Source: Aphanomyces cochlioides (lineage: Eukaryota; Oomycota; Saprolegniomycetes; Saprolegniales; Verrucalvaceae). Taken from it: a stretch of DNA of 64,000 bases. The notes below the pieces were generated by a model. It saw only the letters and a program-made list of their open reading frames with translations, ran no database searches and was not told where the DNA came from. The position numbers and the translations under genes are program-made. The DNA is taken from the NCBI GenBank assembly GCA_019828595.1, contig JAHQRK010000040.1, forward strand, positions 62,001 through 126,000, given 5' to 3'. Below, piece after piece: positions 21,223-31,273 of the stretch. Every line of letters starts with the position of its first letter. Positions within the stretch are counted from its first letter, which is position 1.

Positions 21223-21488
21223 TATTGTCGTTTGGGTACAAAACTGGAGTTTTGAGATGTTTCGAAAATGTTTCAATTAATTGACGCATACACTATTTAA
21301 GGTTTACGCAAGCATTTTCTTTCATGAACGTTAAATAGTGTAATTTCAAATGTTTTTAACGTTTGAAAAAAATGTTCGAAGCATTCAATGTCATTTCATT
21401 TGAAGTTTGTATTGCGTCATTTTTGCGTCAAAATGGCAGCGTCGATATTTTCTTTGCAAGATTCCAGTTTTTTTCTAGAGACACAATA
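21223..21488 (+). repeat. TATTGTCG-type MITE, copy 2
   Basis: About 266 bp, beginning 30 bp inside the left hAT end. It has the same left end as copy 1. Its right end is TTTTTTTCTAGAGACACAAT, a variant shared with copy 4. Confidence 0.65.
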
Positions 21489-21957
21489 TTGATTTGATAT
21501 AAATTTTGGGTGGGTGCTCAATCGAATCACGCCGACAAATCGATCCACCAATCGCGCCAATTGGCTGAAATTTTCATAAATGATTTTGATTGGCTGTTCT
21601 ATAGAGAATACTGTTTGCTCGTTCTTGCCATAAACGATTGCCAACTGTCGACGCTTAATTCCGAGGAAGAAGTAACCGTACAAACAGTGCATGGCACTGT
21701 TCGGCCTGGCGTGTTGCGATATGGCTGACTCGATGGCGCTCATTTGTCGACAACTCGAAGAAATATCATCAATTGATTGGACAATTTTACCCACTAAAAA
21801 GAATGCTCAAATTGCCAATAGGAACGGTTTTGGATCGATTGTGCTGGCTGTGATAAACCATGCCAAAATCCGAAATTTCACTCGAAAGCACAATAAATAA
21901 CAATCTATTTTTGACGAAAATAACTTATTTATGAACCGCAACAAAAAAATATACTAG

Positions 21958-22219
21958 TATTGTGGTTTTAATAAAAAACTGGAGTCGTGCGGAATAAATT
22001 TTGACAAATTGACGCAAAATTTGACGCATACAAATTTCAAGTGAAAAGAAATTGTATGTTTCGAACATGTTTCAAATATTTCAAACGTTTGAAATTATAC
22101 TATTTAATGGTCACGATGGGAAGAAAATGTTTGCGTAAACTTTAAATAGTGTATGCGTCAATTATTTGAAACATTATCAAAACACCTCAAATTTCCAGTT
22201 TTGGACAAAAACGACAATA
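21958..22219 (-). repeat. TATTGTCG-type MITE, copy 3, inverted
   Basis: About 262 bp in reverse orientation: it starts with the TATTGTGGTTTTAATAAAAA end found at the right of copy 1 and finishes with the complement of the TATTGTCGTTT end. Confidence 0.65.
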
Positions 22220-22382
22220 TTTACTTTTAATACTTTATATAGAAATAATTTATTTATTATAACTGTATATAAATTTTAGGATACTGCCAATTCGCCAACT
22301 TAGCAGCACCAATGAACAAGTGAATGGTCTACGACGCCATTCATGGTGACCACTCAATGCTATTGGAAACAAATTTGCAGAG

Positions 22383-22806
22383 TATTGTCGTTTGGGTCCA
22401 AAACTGGAGTTTTGAGATGTTTCGAAAATGTTGCATACACTATTTAAGGTTTACGCAAGCATTTTCTCGATCATGAACGTTAAGGGTGTGTCTGGCAAAA
22501 TCTCAAAATCAAAATGCCATTTTCAGTTGGATTTGGTGCAAAACTCTTGGAGATAAACAAGTTCATATTTTGACCTAAATATTGAATTTGGTCTCAATAT
22601 GGCATTTTGGGCCCATTTATTGTAATATTTTCGGTTGCCAGACGGGCCCTAAATAGTGTAATTTCAAACGTTTTAAATGTTTGAAAAACATGTTCGATGA
22701 ATTCTATTTCATTTCATTTGAAGTTTGTATTGCGTCATTTTTGCGTCAAAATGGCTGCGTCGATATTTTCTTTGCAAGATTCCAGTTTTTTTCTAGAGAC
22801 ACAATA
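22383..22806 (+). repeat. TATTGTCG-type MITE, copy 4, split by a smaller MITE
   Basis: Same family as copy 2. It is interrupted at a TAA by the 166-bp element at 22484-22649; without that insert and its TAA duplication it is 255 bp. Confidence 0.65.
22484..22649. mobile_element. PIF/Harbinger-like MITE (166 bp) with TAA target duplication
   Basis: Ends GGGTGTGTCTGGCAA and TTGCCAGACGGGCCC are inverted repeats with few mismatches. TAA is duplicated on both sides (22481-22483 and 22650-22652). Copy 2 of the host repeat shows the empty site (AACGTTAAATAGTG). A TWA trinucleotide duplication fits PIF/Harbinger. Confidence 0.8.
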
Positions 22807-23534
22807 ATAAACCACAATTCTTTTTGATGCCTCGCAAAAGCTCCAAATCGACCAATCCAACCGCGATTCCTGACGGAAAGGAACTCGCCATGCTGTACTT
22901 TACTCAAGAATCACCCGATAGTGATGTTTGGACATGCAAATGTGGAAAAACTCGCGTAAAGTCTGGTACAGGATACTCAAACTTAACCGATCACATACAT
23001 CGCCACCATCCTGAGTATGTCAAACTGCGAACCCACAGCTCCGCCAAGAACCAAACGATCCTCAGCTTTCTCGTGTCGCCCATTGCGCACAATGTTTTTG
23101 GATGGATCCATTGGATTTCAAGTTCTTTGTTACCCTTCTAATTTATTGAGAACGAAATGACTCAACTCTACACTCACTTGGATCCAATATCAATGAAAAC
23201 CTTTATGAAATACTTGCGCTTGGTCACTGAGGCCGTTGAGCGCAAAATTGCTTCGATTCTACCATCTAAATTTGCCATGATTTTTTATGGATGGAGCGTT
23301 GGTTCATCTCATTAGAGCATCTCCAACGCGTGAGCCAAAGCAAAGCCAAAACATGTTTAAACCAGTTTTGGTTCAGAAATTTGCCCCACCGCACGAGCCA
23401 AAGCTATCCAAACTTTGGCTTTGGTCGATTTTGAGCCAAAACTACGCAGTTTGGCTCAGAAGCCAAGCTCGCAGCTATCCGGTTAATACAGCATATCCGT
23501 TTTGTGATCACTGACGTTTGAGATCGAGTGAGGG

Positions 23535-24353
23535 ATGGCGAAAGGAGTTGCGTGGAGTCCTGAAGAGAATCTTCGCTTGGCGCGCGCTTGGGTCCACGTC
23601 AGCCATGATGCCGTCGTGGGAAACAATCAGTCAAGTGCTGTGTTCTTTGGCCGTGTTGGGAGAGCTTTCAAGAAGCTATGGGAGGATCAAGATGAAAATG
23701 AGCGTGGACCTTTCGTTGTTCGAAGTGACTGCAGCCTCATTAACAGGTGGAAGACTGTTCAAGCTGATGTCAACAAATTTATCGGTGTGTACAACACCTC
23801 TATTTCAGTGGAAAAGTCAGGATACGTGGTAGAAGATTATGAAAGAGATGCTCTGGCGATGTACAAGAATGCTGACTCCTCAAACAAAAGCTTTGAGTAC
23901 TTGGAGGTTTGGACATATCTCAAAGATCACGTACCCAAATTCGAATCTATGTTGGCTCAAGAGTCTGGAAAGCCTGTAAAGCACCAACGAGCACCAAATG
24001 CAGACGATGAATTTGATGATGTAACTCAGTCGCGTCCACGAGGCAGCAAGGCAGCAAAAGACGCCGCTCTTATCGACAAAAAGACCGATGACACAAAATT
24101 AAGTATGCTTGTTGAGGCCAAACGTCGCAATGACCTTATACAACAACAGAACGAACTGGCCCAGAGACATATGGACCAACAAATTGAGTTAGCAAGATCC
24201 CAGCAAGAACTGGAATTGTTTCGAGACTGCAATGATGCCACAGCTGCCGAATACTTTGCTATCAAGCGTCGTTTAGCCTTGACGGTACTGAAAGAGCGTG
24301 TACAAGCGACAAAGAATCGTTCGCAAGCTTCTATTGATGAGGAGATCGTCTAG
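23535..24353 (+). CDS. Myb/SANT-like accessory protein of the outer Harbinger
   Basis: Intact 272-residue frame. Residues 5-90 (WSPEENLRLARAWVHVS, FFGRVGRAFKKL, INRWKTVQADVNKF) form a SANT/Myb-like trihelix of the kind found in PIF/Harbinger ORF1 proteins and plant NAM-associated proteins. The C-terminal half is a charged helix with a probable coiled coil (LIQQQNELAQRHMDQQIELARSQQELELF). In other Harbinger systems this protein binds the transposase and element DNA and brings the transposase into the nucleus. It is divergent from the nearby 3' end of the transposase gene and has no visible lesion. Confidence 0.75.
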   Translation: MAKGVAWSPEENLRLARAWVHVSHDAVVGNNQSSAVFFGRVGRAFKKLWEDQDENERGPFVVRSDCSLINRWKTVQADVNKFIGVYNTSISVEKSGYVVEDYERDALAMYKNADSSNKSFEYLEVWTYLKDHVPKFESMLAQESGKPVKHQRAPNADDEFDDVTQSRPRGSKAAKDAALIDKKTDDTKLSMLVEAKRRNDLIQQQNELAQRHMDQQIELARSQQELELFRDCNDATAAEYFAIKRRLALTVLKERVQATKNRSQASIDEEIV

Positions 24354-24959
24354 TTAAGTATATATGTATAACGTAATTTGATATGTTTGTCGATTACACT
24401 CTCAGTCATATTGATGTGATCCCTTTCTACTCCACAAATGTTGAATCAAATCGTTCTGGAGCCTCCAAAAGTCTTGGCTCTCGTGCAAAGCTTTCATTCG
24501 TTGTAGCGTCCTTGCCAAGGATTGATCTGGCATGTCCCTGATGTCCGTATGCTCCACTACAAGAATGTCGATATGTTGTGAATTGATATTCGCCAAGGCG
24601 TCTTGTCGGTGACTCTGCGCGACCGATACACAATCTGACAGTGGATCAAGATTGTCTAGACTCCGTTCATCTTCGACGATGAGGTTGTGCAGTATTATAC
24701 ATGTTGTCATGATATTTGACATTTTTGCAGGCGACCAGCTACGACCAGGATTCGCAACTATTCGCCATCGAGCCTGTAGAACTCCAAACGCTCTTTCAAT
24801 ATACGTCTATTAAAATACGTCTAATAGACGTATTTTGCTATTCCACAAAGTGCATTTGACAATCATTTTTGACACTCATTCCTCTCTGAACTCCCAAACT
24901 TTAGTTCAACAAAGTGCAGTTGTTGCCACAAGTTTTGTAGATTAGAAGGAGTCAATTCA

Positions 24960-25794
24960 TTGGTCAATTTGATGAGTGAAGGCAAGCGCAAGGATGTGTT
25001 CCGGTTCAAGGCCTCGACGGACGTAGACCTTCTCCGTGAAGTCATGCGTATTCAACCATTTGCTGCCGAGTATGGCCAAACTGGCCGACGGTGGGAGCAG
25101 CTGTCTGTCTGTATGTGTGAAATTCACGGCGAGGGCGCCGTCACTGCATATTCATGTCGCCGCAGGTTTGAGGACCTCGTCGAGAATTTCAAGAACGAAA
25201 CCATGAACTCTCTGCGCGCGTCAGGCACTGACGAAGAATACACAGAGCGAGAACAATTACTACAGGACATTGTAGATTTGGTATGTACGACGCTCGTCCA
25301 AGTGTGATTCATGATTGAGTTATTTAGATAGAAGCAACAAACGGTGAGAAGCAAGAGAAAAAAGCCTCAAAATGGCCAAAATAAAAAAGCGAGAGGACGA
25401 CGGCGATGATGTACGCCGGCTGGCAATGACAACAATGAAAAGAAAGCGTGAATCGCTCGGTGACGAAACTGAAAAGCCCCCCACATCTGCCCCCTCTGTG
25501 TCCAAAAGGCCAAACGAAGCCATGCTTGTTTTGAAAGACTATACCGTTATTGCACACGAGTCCAACAACATGCAGAGAGAGTCCAACGAGATAGCACGAA
25601 GAAGAATTGAACTAGACGAAGCACGGTTCAATTTGGAGCGTGAAGAGAAAATTGCTCGTCGTGAAGTTGATCGAATGGAACGAGAGATTCAAATGAAAGA
25701 GCGCGAGCAGCAAACGAAAGAACGCGAGCAAAACATGCAGGTCTTGGCTTCATTTGCAAAATACATTGAGAGCTTGAGTAAGACTAAGGAATAA
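24960..25794 (+). CDS. SANT-like accessory protein of the inner Harbinger (two segments)
   Basis: The first segment (24960 to about 25278) contains FRFKASTDVDLLREVMRIQPF and RRFEDLVENFKNE, a degenerate SANT/Myb-like fold. A GTATGT donor follows at about 25279 and a TTTAG acceptor near 25328. The second segment (25372-25794) is a long charged helix with repeated EREQQTKEREQ, probably coiled coil. The two frames do not join cleanly by the simplest splice, so either another splice site is used or the gene has a small frameshift. The probable function is DNA binding and recruitment of the transposase. Confidence 0.55.
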
Positions 25795-25805
25795 TACATT
25801 GCCAT

Positions 25806-26895
25806 TTATGTTAAGTTGGAGTAAAGGTATTCATGCGCAGTGGGGGGATTGAGATTAAAGGCTTTTGATATTTGATTGCCACCTCTGAAGCAAGTACGAA
25901 TATTGGTCAGTAAAACAGCAATTGCGTAGTGTTGTCCAACTTGCTGTGAATTCAGCTTTTGAGATCGTTTAAAGTCGATCATTGAAAACGTTTTCAGAAC
26001 GATACCGAACCCCCATTCAACACTTACGCCCACGGCGCTCATTTTACTGTTAAAGTCTTGCTCATCTGACGAGAGTCGAGCACCTTTGAAGCCAGACAGG
26101 ATTACTTTACCCATGCCATAGGCAGGGTCACCATACAACACATATTGCTTGCCATTCGGCTTGAGCCTAGACTCAAGGAATGATGTCAATCCACTCTGAT
26201 GAAGCAAATAAGCGTCGTGACGCGAGCCAGGTTCAGGCCCATAGAGATGGATGATAATGCCATCAGGGGCAGTGACGGCTTGGTACTTTAATGCATTTTT
26301 ACGCTAGTAAGTTTGTTAGAGGATACCGAGGAGGCTAATTCTATACCTTATGACCATTGTATGTTACTTTTTGAAGGGCACCTTTCGGACGGCAATTACC
26401 TCTCACAGTGCCATCAATAAAACCAATGCAGCAATCAAGTGGAGCTCCTTTTTGTGAGATAGCTTGAGCACACTGTTCGAACCAAGCAGGATTCAATCGA
26501 TTGTCATCCCAATACAGTTTTTCTTTGAATCTGTTGTAAATCATATCAGTTAGCTTGACTGTGATAGATGAGATAGCCTCTCTACTTCGACCAAACTTAG
26601 TGATCATCTCACCAAGCCTATTTGGCCACGCCAACCTATTGAGGGGCATACAAACTGCTTCGATGGGTGTTGCTGAATAGCCACGACATGATTTGAAGGG
26701 GTCAGGCACTTGAAGCAGTGACACAAGCTCGATAATTTCCTCTTTTCGAAAGCGGAAGTGAAACTTGCAATAGTTTTCGCTGTGTGCATAAAGGTTGAAT
26801 CGTGCTCGTGGTATTTCGATAGCACTCCCATTTGAAAAGGATTCGTCGCAAAGCCGCACCATGAGCGGCAGTGCCAGGTGTCTGACTGCTGCCAT
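25806..26895 (-). CDS. HARBI1-like transposase (DDE_Tnp_4) of the inner Harbinger, apparently intact
   Basis: Two exons (26347-26895, 25806-26303) separated by a 43-nt intron give 348 residues without stops. Catalytic residues are in CIGFIDGTVRGNCRP (Asp 1), VLYGDPAYG (Asp 2) and VEWGFGIV (Glu). The splice joins NGHK|RKNALKYQAVTAPDG. An N-terminal helical part (FRFRKEEIIELVSLL) matches the family HTH region. All three DDE positions and the reading frame are kept, so the protein could be active together with its accessory partner. Confidence 0.88.
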
Positions 26896-29742
26896 CGCTT
26901 TTGGAGTTACGTCTCTGCCTCACAAAGTGCAACAGCAAAATCAAACTATTTTTACACTTAGTGCAAAATCCAATTCCCCAAAGTCAATTGAACTTTGTGT
27001 GATAGCAAAATTCGTCTAATGTCCTTTCGCATAGCTTCTTGTACCTTTGAATAGTGTTTTCGTGCTGGAGTCAAAGGATCGGGAATAGATTTGACAAAGA
27101 CTGACCAGTTCGGGTATATACCATCCGCAAGCCAGTATGGAATATCATACGCGTGGCCATTAACGTGGTAATGAACAGAAGGGGAAAAACCATGGACCAG
27201 CGAATGTAGTAGTGGGGAGCGCTGAAGCACATTGATGTCATTCAGAGCTCCAGGCATACAAAAAAAAGCATGCCAGAACCACAAATCATAAGATACAGCA
27301 GACTCAAGCACGATTGAGGATCCCTTTTTGCCCTTGTACGAGCCTTGCCATGCCAATGGGCAATTTTTCCAACGCCAATTATAACAATCAATTGACCCGA
27401 CTATTCCAGGCAAGCCATGGGCAGCATTTTCCTGCAGAATTCTCTCCAAGTCGATGGCTGTAGGCTCACGTAAATATTCTGAGCTGTAGCAAGCAATAAC
27501 AGCGAGGCAAAAATGATCCAAGCACTCGTTAGCAGTTGATTCTCCAATTCGTACATACTCATCAATAGCATCGCTTGGAGAGCCATAAGCGAGGATACGC
27601 ACAGCGGCTGTGACTTTTTGCAAAGTAGATAGGCCAGGTTTGTTCAAAGCATCAGTTCTCTGTTGAAAGAAGCTGTCATGGCTGAGACCATCCTGAACAA
27701 TGCGTTCAAACAAAGACCGTTGCATTCGAAAGTGACGCCTGAACAAGGCGTCTCCATAGACAGGATTCTCTGCAAAGTAGTCGTTGAAAATACGCGCGTG
27801 ACCGCTGGTATGGTCGCGGTTAGCATTTGCTGCCCTTCCATGTCGCGAACCTCCCCATTGGCGAGTGGTAGGCGTTCGAACATCATCGTTGAGAGCAGAG
27901 TCGAAGATGTCATCCATATCATCGTTAATTGCATCCTGGCGGACGCGCATGAACCATCGAGTGAAGTAGTCGTCCATCTCGAATTGCTTGCAAGGCGATC
28001 TTTTTGGGAAGAAATGCCGAATAATGACAGCTCAACAGTCGGGCTATCCGTATATATTTAACTTTAGCACGATGCGCACTGGAGCAAAATCGGTTTCACT
28101 GAGCCAAAACTGATAACAATATGGCTTTAACTTTAGCTTTGGCTTGCAGCGTTGGAGATGCTCTTATGTTGCCATTTTTGCAACTTTTCCGTCCGAAGTT
28201 TTGACTGGCTATAAAGGAAATTTGCTGTCATTTTCACCAATGAGCGACGAGACAAGTCAAAGTGCCGGATACATGCTTGATTATGCGGATTATGTCCTTT
28301 CTGTCTATGGAAAATCGTGGCAAAATGTGGTTGCCCTGGTTGGTGACAATTGTCCTGCTAATGGTGCTTTTGCTCGTGCTGCTGCTGTTCCGTTTGTTGG
28401 ATGTGCTAGCCACAGATTTAATCTTTTTATGGTGGAATTTATGGCCATTCACGATGGAACTCTTTCCTTGGTAAATGACTTAATGAAGAAGCTTCGATCA
28501 CCTATTGCGGCCGCGAAATTGAGGAAGTTTACACATCTGACTGCGAAAACTCGCCAGGCAACTAGGTGGAGCTCTACCTTTGATATGCTGAGTCGATTCT
28601 TCGAAATCAAGGATTTTTAGTCGAATTTGGTGATTCCGATATTGATCAAATGTTACCTTCGGTCGCCCAGCAGCGGCAATTGGAGAAAATCATTGTTGTT
28701 TTTAGTGAATTGGATGAAGTTACTCAGTTTCTTCAGAATAAAGACACAACACTACTGAATGTGCGTCGTCTCTTCGACACCGTGATTGAGAAATTCCCGA
28801 CCGCCGCGCACTACCTTGCAACCACGTCGGCAATTGTGAAAAATGCCAATTTCGAAAATGCAGTTGTCAAAATTTTGGACCAATCACAAGCGTCTATGAG
28901 TGATGGTGAGCTGAAGAGTATTTGTCATCTGCTGGTCAATAATGCGGCGAAACCATCCCTTGACCGAAGTGATGCGATCATGTCGCTTGTCGAGCGCAGC
29001 AAGCGACGCAAGGTCACGTCGGATGCGTACATGGATTGCCGCTTCATACAGCCCACTTCAAACATGTGCGAGCGACTATTTTCGTTGTCTAAGTTTGCGC
29101 TCAGTGACCGCCGTCGCGGCATATTGCCTCAGAACTTCGAGTCTCAAATGTTCCTCCATGCTAATAGGGAAATTTGGGGCCTCACCGACGTGGATGAAGT
29201 CATCAAGCAGGCAAATTTTCAAAGTTAGATTTAGCACTAACATCTAACGCGACTTCCATTGTGTATCGGGCTTTTTTTCGACTTCTTTCGTGTGGCATGC
29301 AAAGCAAGTAACTTATTTGACACGATGCGCTGTAAAAATAACTTTATCTTGTGACCGCACTGATGCGATGAATATATTTATTCCTCGCAGTCAAGGAATA
29401 GGTAGTAAATACGATTTTCCCAGGGTCTGGAGGCCAAGCCAGCCGTGTTGAGACCTTTTCCTGGCATTGAAAATGCCGCGAGTCACAACATTTCAAATGT
29501 GGACAAGGCAGTTGAAGCCGTTGAGTCCGGGCAACTGGATGTGATGCAAGCAGCCGTGGCGTTCAAACTGGATGCGAATGAACTCTATGACCATCTTCGA
29601 AGGCGCCATGCGGTACCGTCGACTGCATTTTCACTAGCCTGACACACTCGTAGGGCGATGAATACCTTCGACCTGCCGATGAAAGTGGATTACACAAGGT
29701 CGTCATTGCACGAGCTGAGCTTGGTGTCAAGATGACATACGA

Positions 29743-30289
29743 GGTGAGTTGATGATGTCAGCTTCTAACAGTAAACGCACTGTGTTGCCCATCGAATTTC
29801 TCTCACTACTAATTAAGATTAAATAAAGGGTGATTTAGAAGATGCTGTTATAGCATCTATGGTCTAACAGCCTGTTAGACCATGATGATGCATACCACCG
29901 ATTCACACTTAGAAAAAGCGTCTACTGTATATGATGCGGTAAGCATTAGGGGGCAGCAGTTTAGAAGAAACAGCCCTTTTCAGAATCATGATTTTGATTT
30001 CCAAATCAAAATTCTTTTTGGCAAAAGCAAAAGCACCTCTGTTTTTATTTGTTCCTGTTTACTTGGCAATTACCCTTTTTGATTGGTTCGTCTTTCAGCA
30101 CTTACTATCCGGACCATGTTTTTGTTTGGTTTTCTCTTTTCAGGGAGCGAGCGTTCACGAAAGGAAAAATTCCATCCATGTATATCCGTTTTGACTGGTT
30201 CAGCGATGAACGAACGCTCCTCAAACATCACGTCTGACATCGTCCAACCTCAGGAAAGAAGTCTTTCAGGTAGTGCTTTGAGTTGACGT
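29743..30289. other. Region after duplication break, with two hairpins
   Basis: No gene is recognised. Two adjacent perfect hairpins occur: GATGCTGTTATAGCATC (29841-29857) and GGTCTAACAG/CTGTTAGACC (29861-29881). At about 29949 a GGGGGCAGCAGTTTAGAAGA sequence resembles the fold-back repeat at 18472 and 32518, followed by ATTTTGATTTCCAAATCAAA, another hairpin. Confidence 0.4.
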
Positions 30290-31135
30290 GTGAAAATAAG
30301 TCGCGGGATAGATCAACCTCAGAAACGCAGCCTTGTTCAGGCTGACTCCTCGCAAACAACGGACGCTCCTCGAGACAAGAAGCCACGGGGAAGACCGAAG
30401 AAAGATCCATCCTTGCCCTCGGCAGTCTGGGACGACGAGAGCGTGGCGCTCTTGTTCAAGCTGAGATACAAATCAGAACTGACGTCACGTTTTGAGTCAA
30501 AGAATAACTATGACAAGAAGATGGCTTACATTCTCTTGGCGTCTGAAATGACGATTGCGCTGAAACGCTCATTTGACTCGAAGCAGGTGCAAGACAAGGT
30601 AGTACTAGCATGAAAATGTATTAACATCACAGATGTCTAGTTAACAGTAAGTAAGATGAAAGCAGACTGGGCTATGTCGAATCCGAGCTTACCAGCGCAA
30701 ACAGGAAATGATGCAAAGTGCATTCAACCAGCTTACTTTGACATCATGATGGAGTATTGGTCGGACAAGAAAGGATATCAACGAGAGTCTCTCTTCTCCA
30801 CTGATGATCCTAACGATGATGATGACAACAGCTCTCATGGTAGTGACTCAGCTTCAAGCGACTCCGAGCAGGAGCTTTCTCAGAGCAAGCGTCGTCGAGT
30901 TAAGAATACAATGAAAAAAACTCAAGAGAAGAAACAACGCTCACAAGCCGAAGCAATCGAATCCGGCTTTGCAGCTGTCAAGGATGGCCTGATTGCAATG
31001 GCAGGAGCGATTGCCATCCCTTCCCAGCCACCATCGTCCTCATTTGACTCTGTCCTTGAAATACTTCAAACTCAGTCCAATCAACTTGGTCAGCTCATAG
31101 CCCTTTTGTCTAAAAAGGACAATTCTCAATCTTAA
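30290..31135 (+). CDS. Myb/SANT-like accessory protein of the third Harbinger
   Basis: Two segments: 30290 to about 30598 (RGRPKKDPSLPSAVWDDESV, then LLFKLRYKSEL and SFDSKQVQDK), an intron-like gap with a GTAGTA donor, and 30656-31135 (MKADWAMSNPSLP, FDIMMEYWSDKKGYQ). The tail has an acidic-serine stretch, a basic KRRRVKNTMKK that may be a nuclear signal, and a C-terminal helix. The RGRPKK AT-hook-like motif and trihelix layout suggest DNA binding. The start is uncertain, since in-frame sequence related to it (QPQERSL) lies upstream at about 30240. Confidence 0.55.
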
Positions 31136-31273
31136 TGAATACAGTCGTCAATTGTGGTAAATCAATTTAGCAAGGCTAAGACGTTTGGCTACAGCCACTG
31201 CACGTAGAAATCGAGTTGGTTCCACAGATGAATTGTCGTTGTCGATCAGCTGCACGTAGTCATTTCGATCGCG

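Larger units (their letters stand above)
24801..27017 (-). mobile_element. PIF/Harbinger transposon, inner (2217 bp)
   Basis: Inserted in the outer Harbinger transposase with an AAT (ATT on the minus strand) duplication at 24798-24800 and 27018-27020. Inverted repeats of about 30 bp begin with AGACG(A/T)ATTTTGCTAT and continue CACAAAGT. The left end carries an extra 20-30 bp in which ATACGTCTA is repeated. The transposase gene looks intact and an accessory gene is present, so this may be the youngest and least decayed element in the nest. Confidence 0.85.
24402..27977 (-). pseudogene. Plant-type Harbinger transposase, split by a second Harbinger
   Basis: The first part (27018-27977) begins MDDYFTRWFMRVRQDAINDD and includes IVGSIDCYNWRWKNCP (first catalytic Asp) and YWLADGIYPNW (second Asp). 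It runs to EAMRKDI. The second part (24402-24800) resumes with ERAFGVLQARWRIVANPGR and ILHNLIVEDER, the family C-terminus. The join KDI|ERAFGVLQ is exact when the inner element (24801-27017) and one AAT are removed. The original protein resembles the plant transposon protein family (PF04827, DDE_Tnp_4 relatives). Apart from the insertion no stop or frameshift is seen, so the break is probably recent. Confidence 0.88.
23315..28163 (-). mobile_element. PIF/Harbinger transposon, outer (4849 bp with insert)
   Basis: Ends GAGCATCTCCAACGC and GCGTTGGAGATGCTC are perfect inverted repeats, flanked by TTA on both sides (23312-23314 and 28164-28166). Removing it restores the hAT reading frame GSSH|YVAIF exactly. 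It carries a plus-strand Myb/SANT-like accessory gene and a minus-strand transposase gene, the usual two-gene PIF/Harbinger plan. A second Harbinger at 24801-27017 interrupts the transposase; without it the element is about 2.6 kb. Confidence 0.92.
22827..29228 (+). pseudogene. BED-finger hAT transposase, broken
   Basis: Three visible pieces. The first (22827 to about 23311) has a BED zinc finger (WTCKCGKTRV, NLTDHIHRHHP), then NVFGWIHWISSSLLPF, an in-frame TAA, and FIENEMTQLYTHLDPIS onward in the same frame to GWSVGSSH. The second (28164-28620) resumes YVAIFATFPSE and holds VALVGDNCPAN and CASHRFNL. The third (from about 28620 to 29228) is in another frame after a small indel and ends with the hAT dimerisation block SNMCERLFSLSKFALSDRRRG. 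The Harbinger insertion at 23315 splits GSSH from YVAIF. The usual first catalytic Asp in F..DGWS is replaced by Tyr (FAMIFYGWS). The gene thus has an insertion, a stop, a frameshift and a catalytic substitution, and cannot make active enzyme. Confidence 0.88.
21193..29429 (+). mobile_element. hAT transposon (8237 bp) carrying nested elements
   Basis: Ends are perfect inverted repeats CAGACCCTGGGAAAA and TTTTCCCAGGGTCTG, flanked by the 8-bp direct repeat GAGGCCAA (21185-21192 and 29430-29437), the classic hAT target duplication. The element sits in the psq gene; the empty site is preserved in the psq copy at 44188. It encodes a BED-finger hAT transposase broken by mutations and by a Harbinger element (23315-28163). 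Without that Harbinger the hAT is about 3.4 kb. Three MITE copies lie in its 5' part. Confidence 0.92.
18472..29742 (+). repeat. Segmental duplication, copy 1 (with transposon insertions)
   Basis: Matches copy 2 at 32518-44809 in the same direction once insertions are removed. Shared pieces are 18472-18537, the CGGGGAATC junction at about 19459-19470, the DRAM-like gene, and the psq gene up to base 29742, where homology stops. Insertions unique to this copy are about 18537-19441 and the hAT at 21193-29429. The psq gene is cut off in its second exon, so this is probably the derived copy. Confidence 0.85.
20876..29742 (+). pseudogene. psq-type HTH protein, copy 1, split by hAT transposon and 3' truncated
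   Basis: Exon 1 is in two parts: 20876-21192 and 29438-29612. The 8.2-kb hAT sits between them and has duplicated GAGGCCAA. Joining across the insertion matches the uninterrupted gene at 44188. Intron 1 (29613-29653) is kept, and exon 2 stops matching at 29742, so the last third of the gene is missing. The upstream part alone can encode the pipsqueak-like HTH (VWANAIRAVMIDKMSLRAAAYKFG) and then runs into transposon sequence. The gene is therefore broken twice, by insertion and by loss of its 3' end. Confidence 0.85.

Noticed and set aside
21510..21900. Overlapping 70-codon frames in the hAT 5' part
   Set aside because: They fall between MITE copies and include CCAAT-module repeat sequence; there is no protein-like signature.
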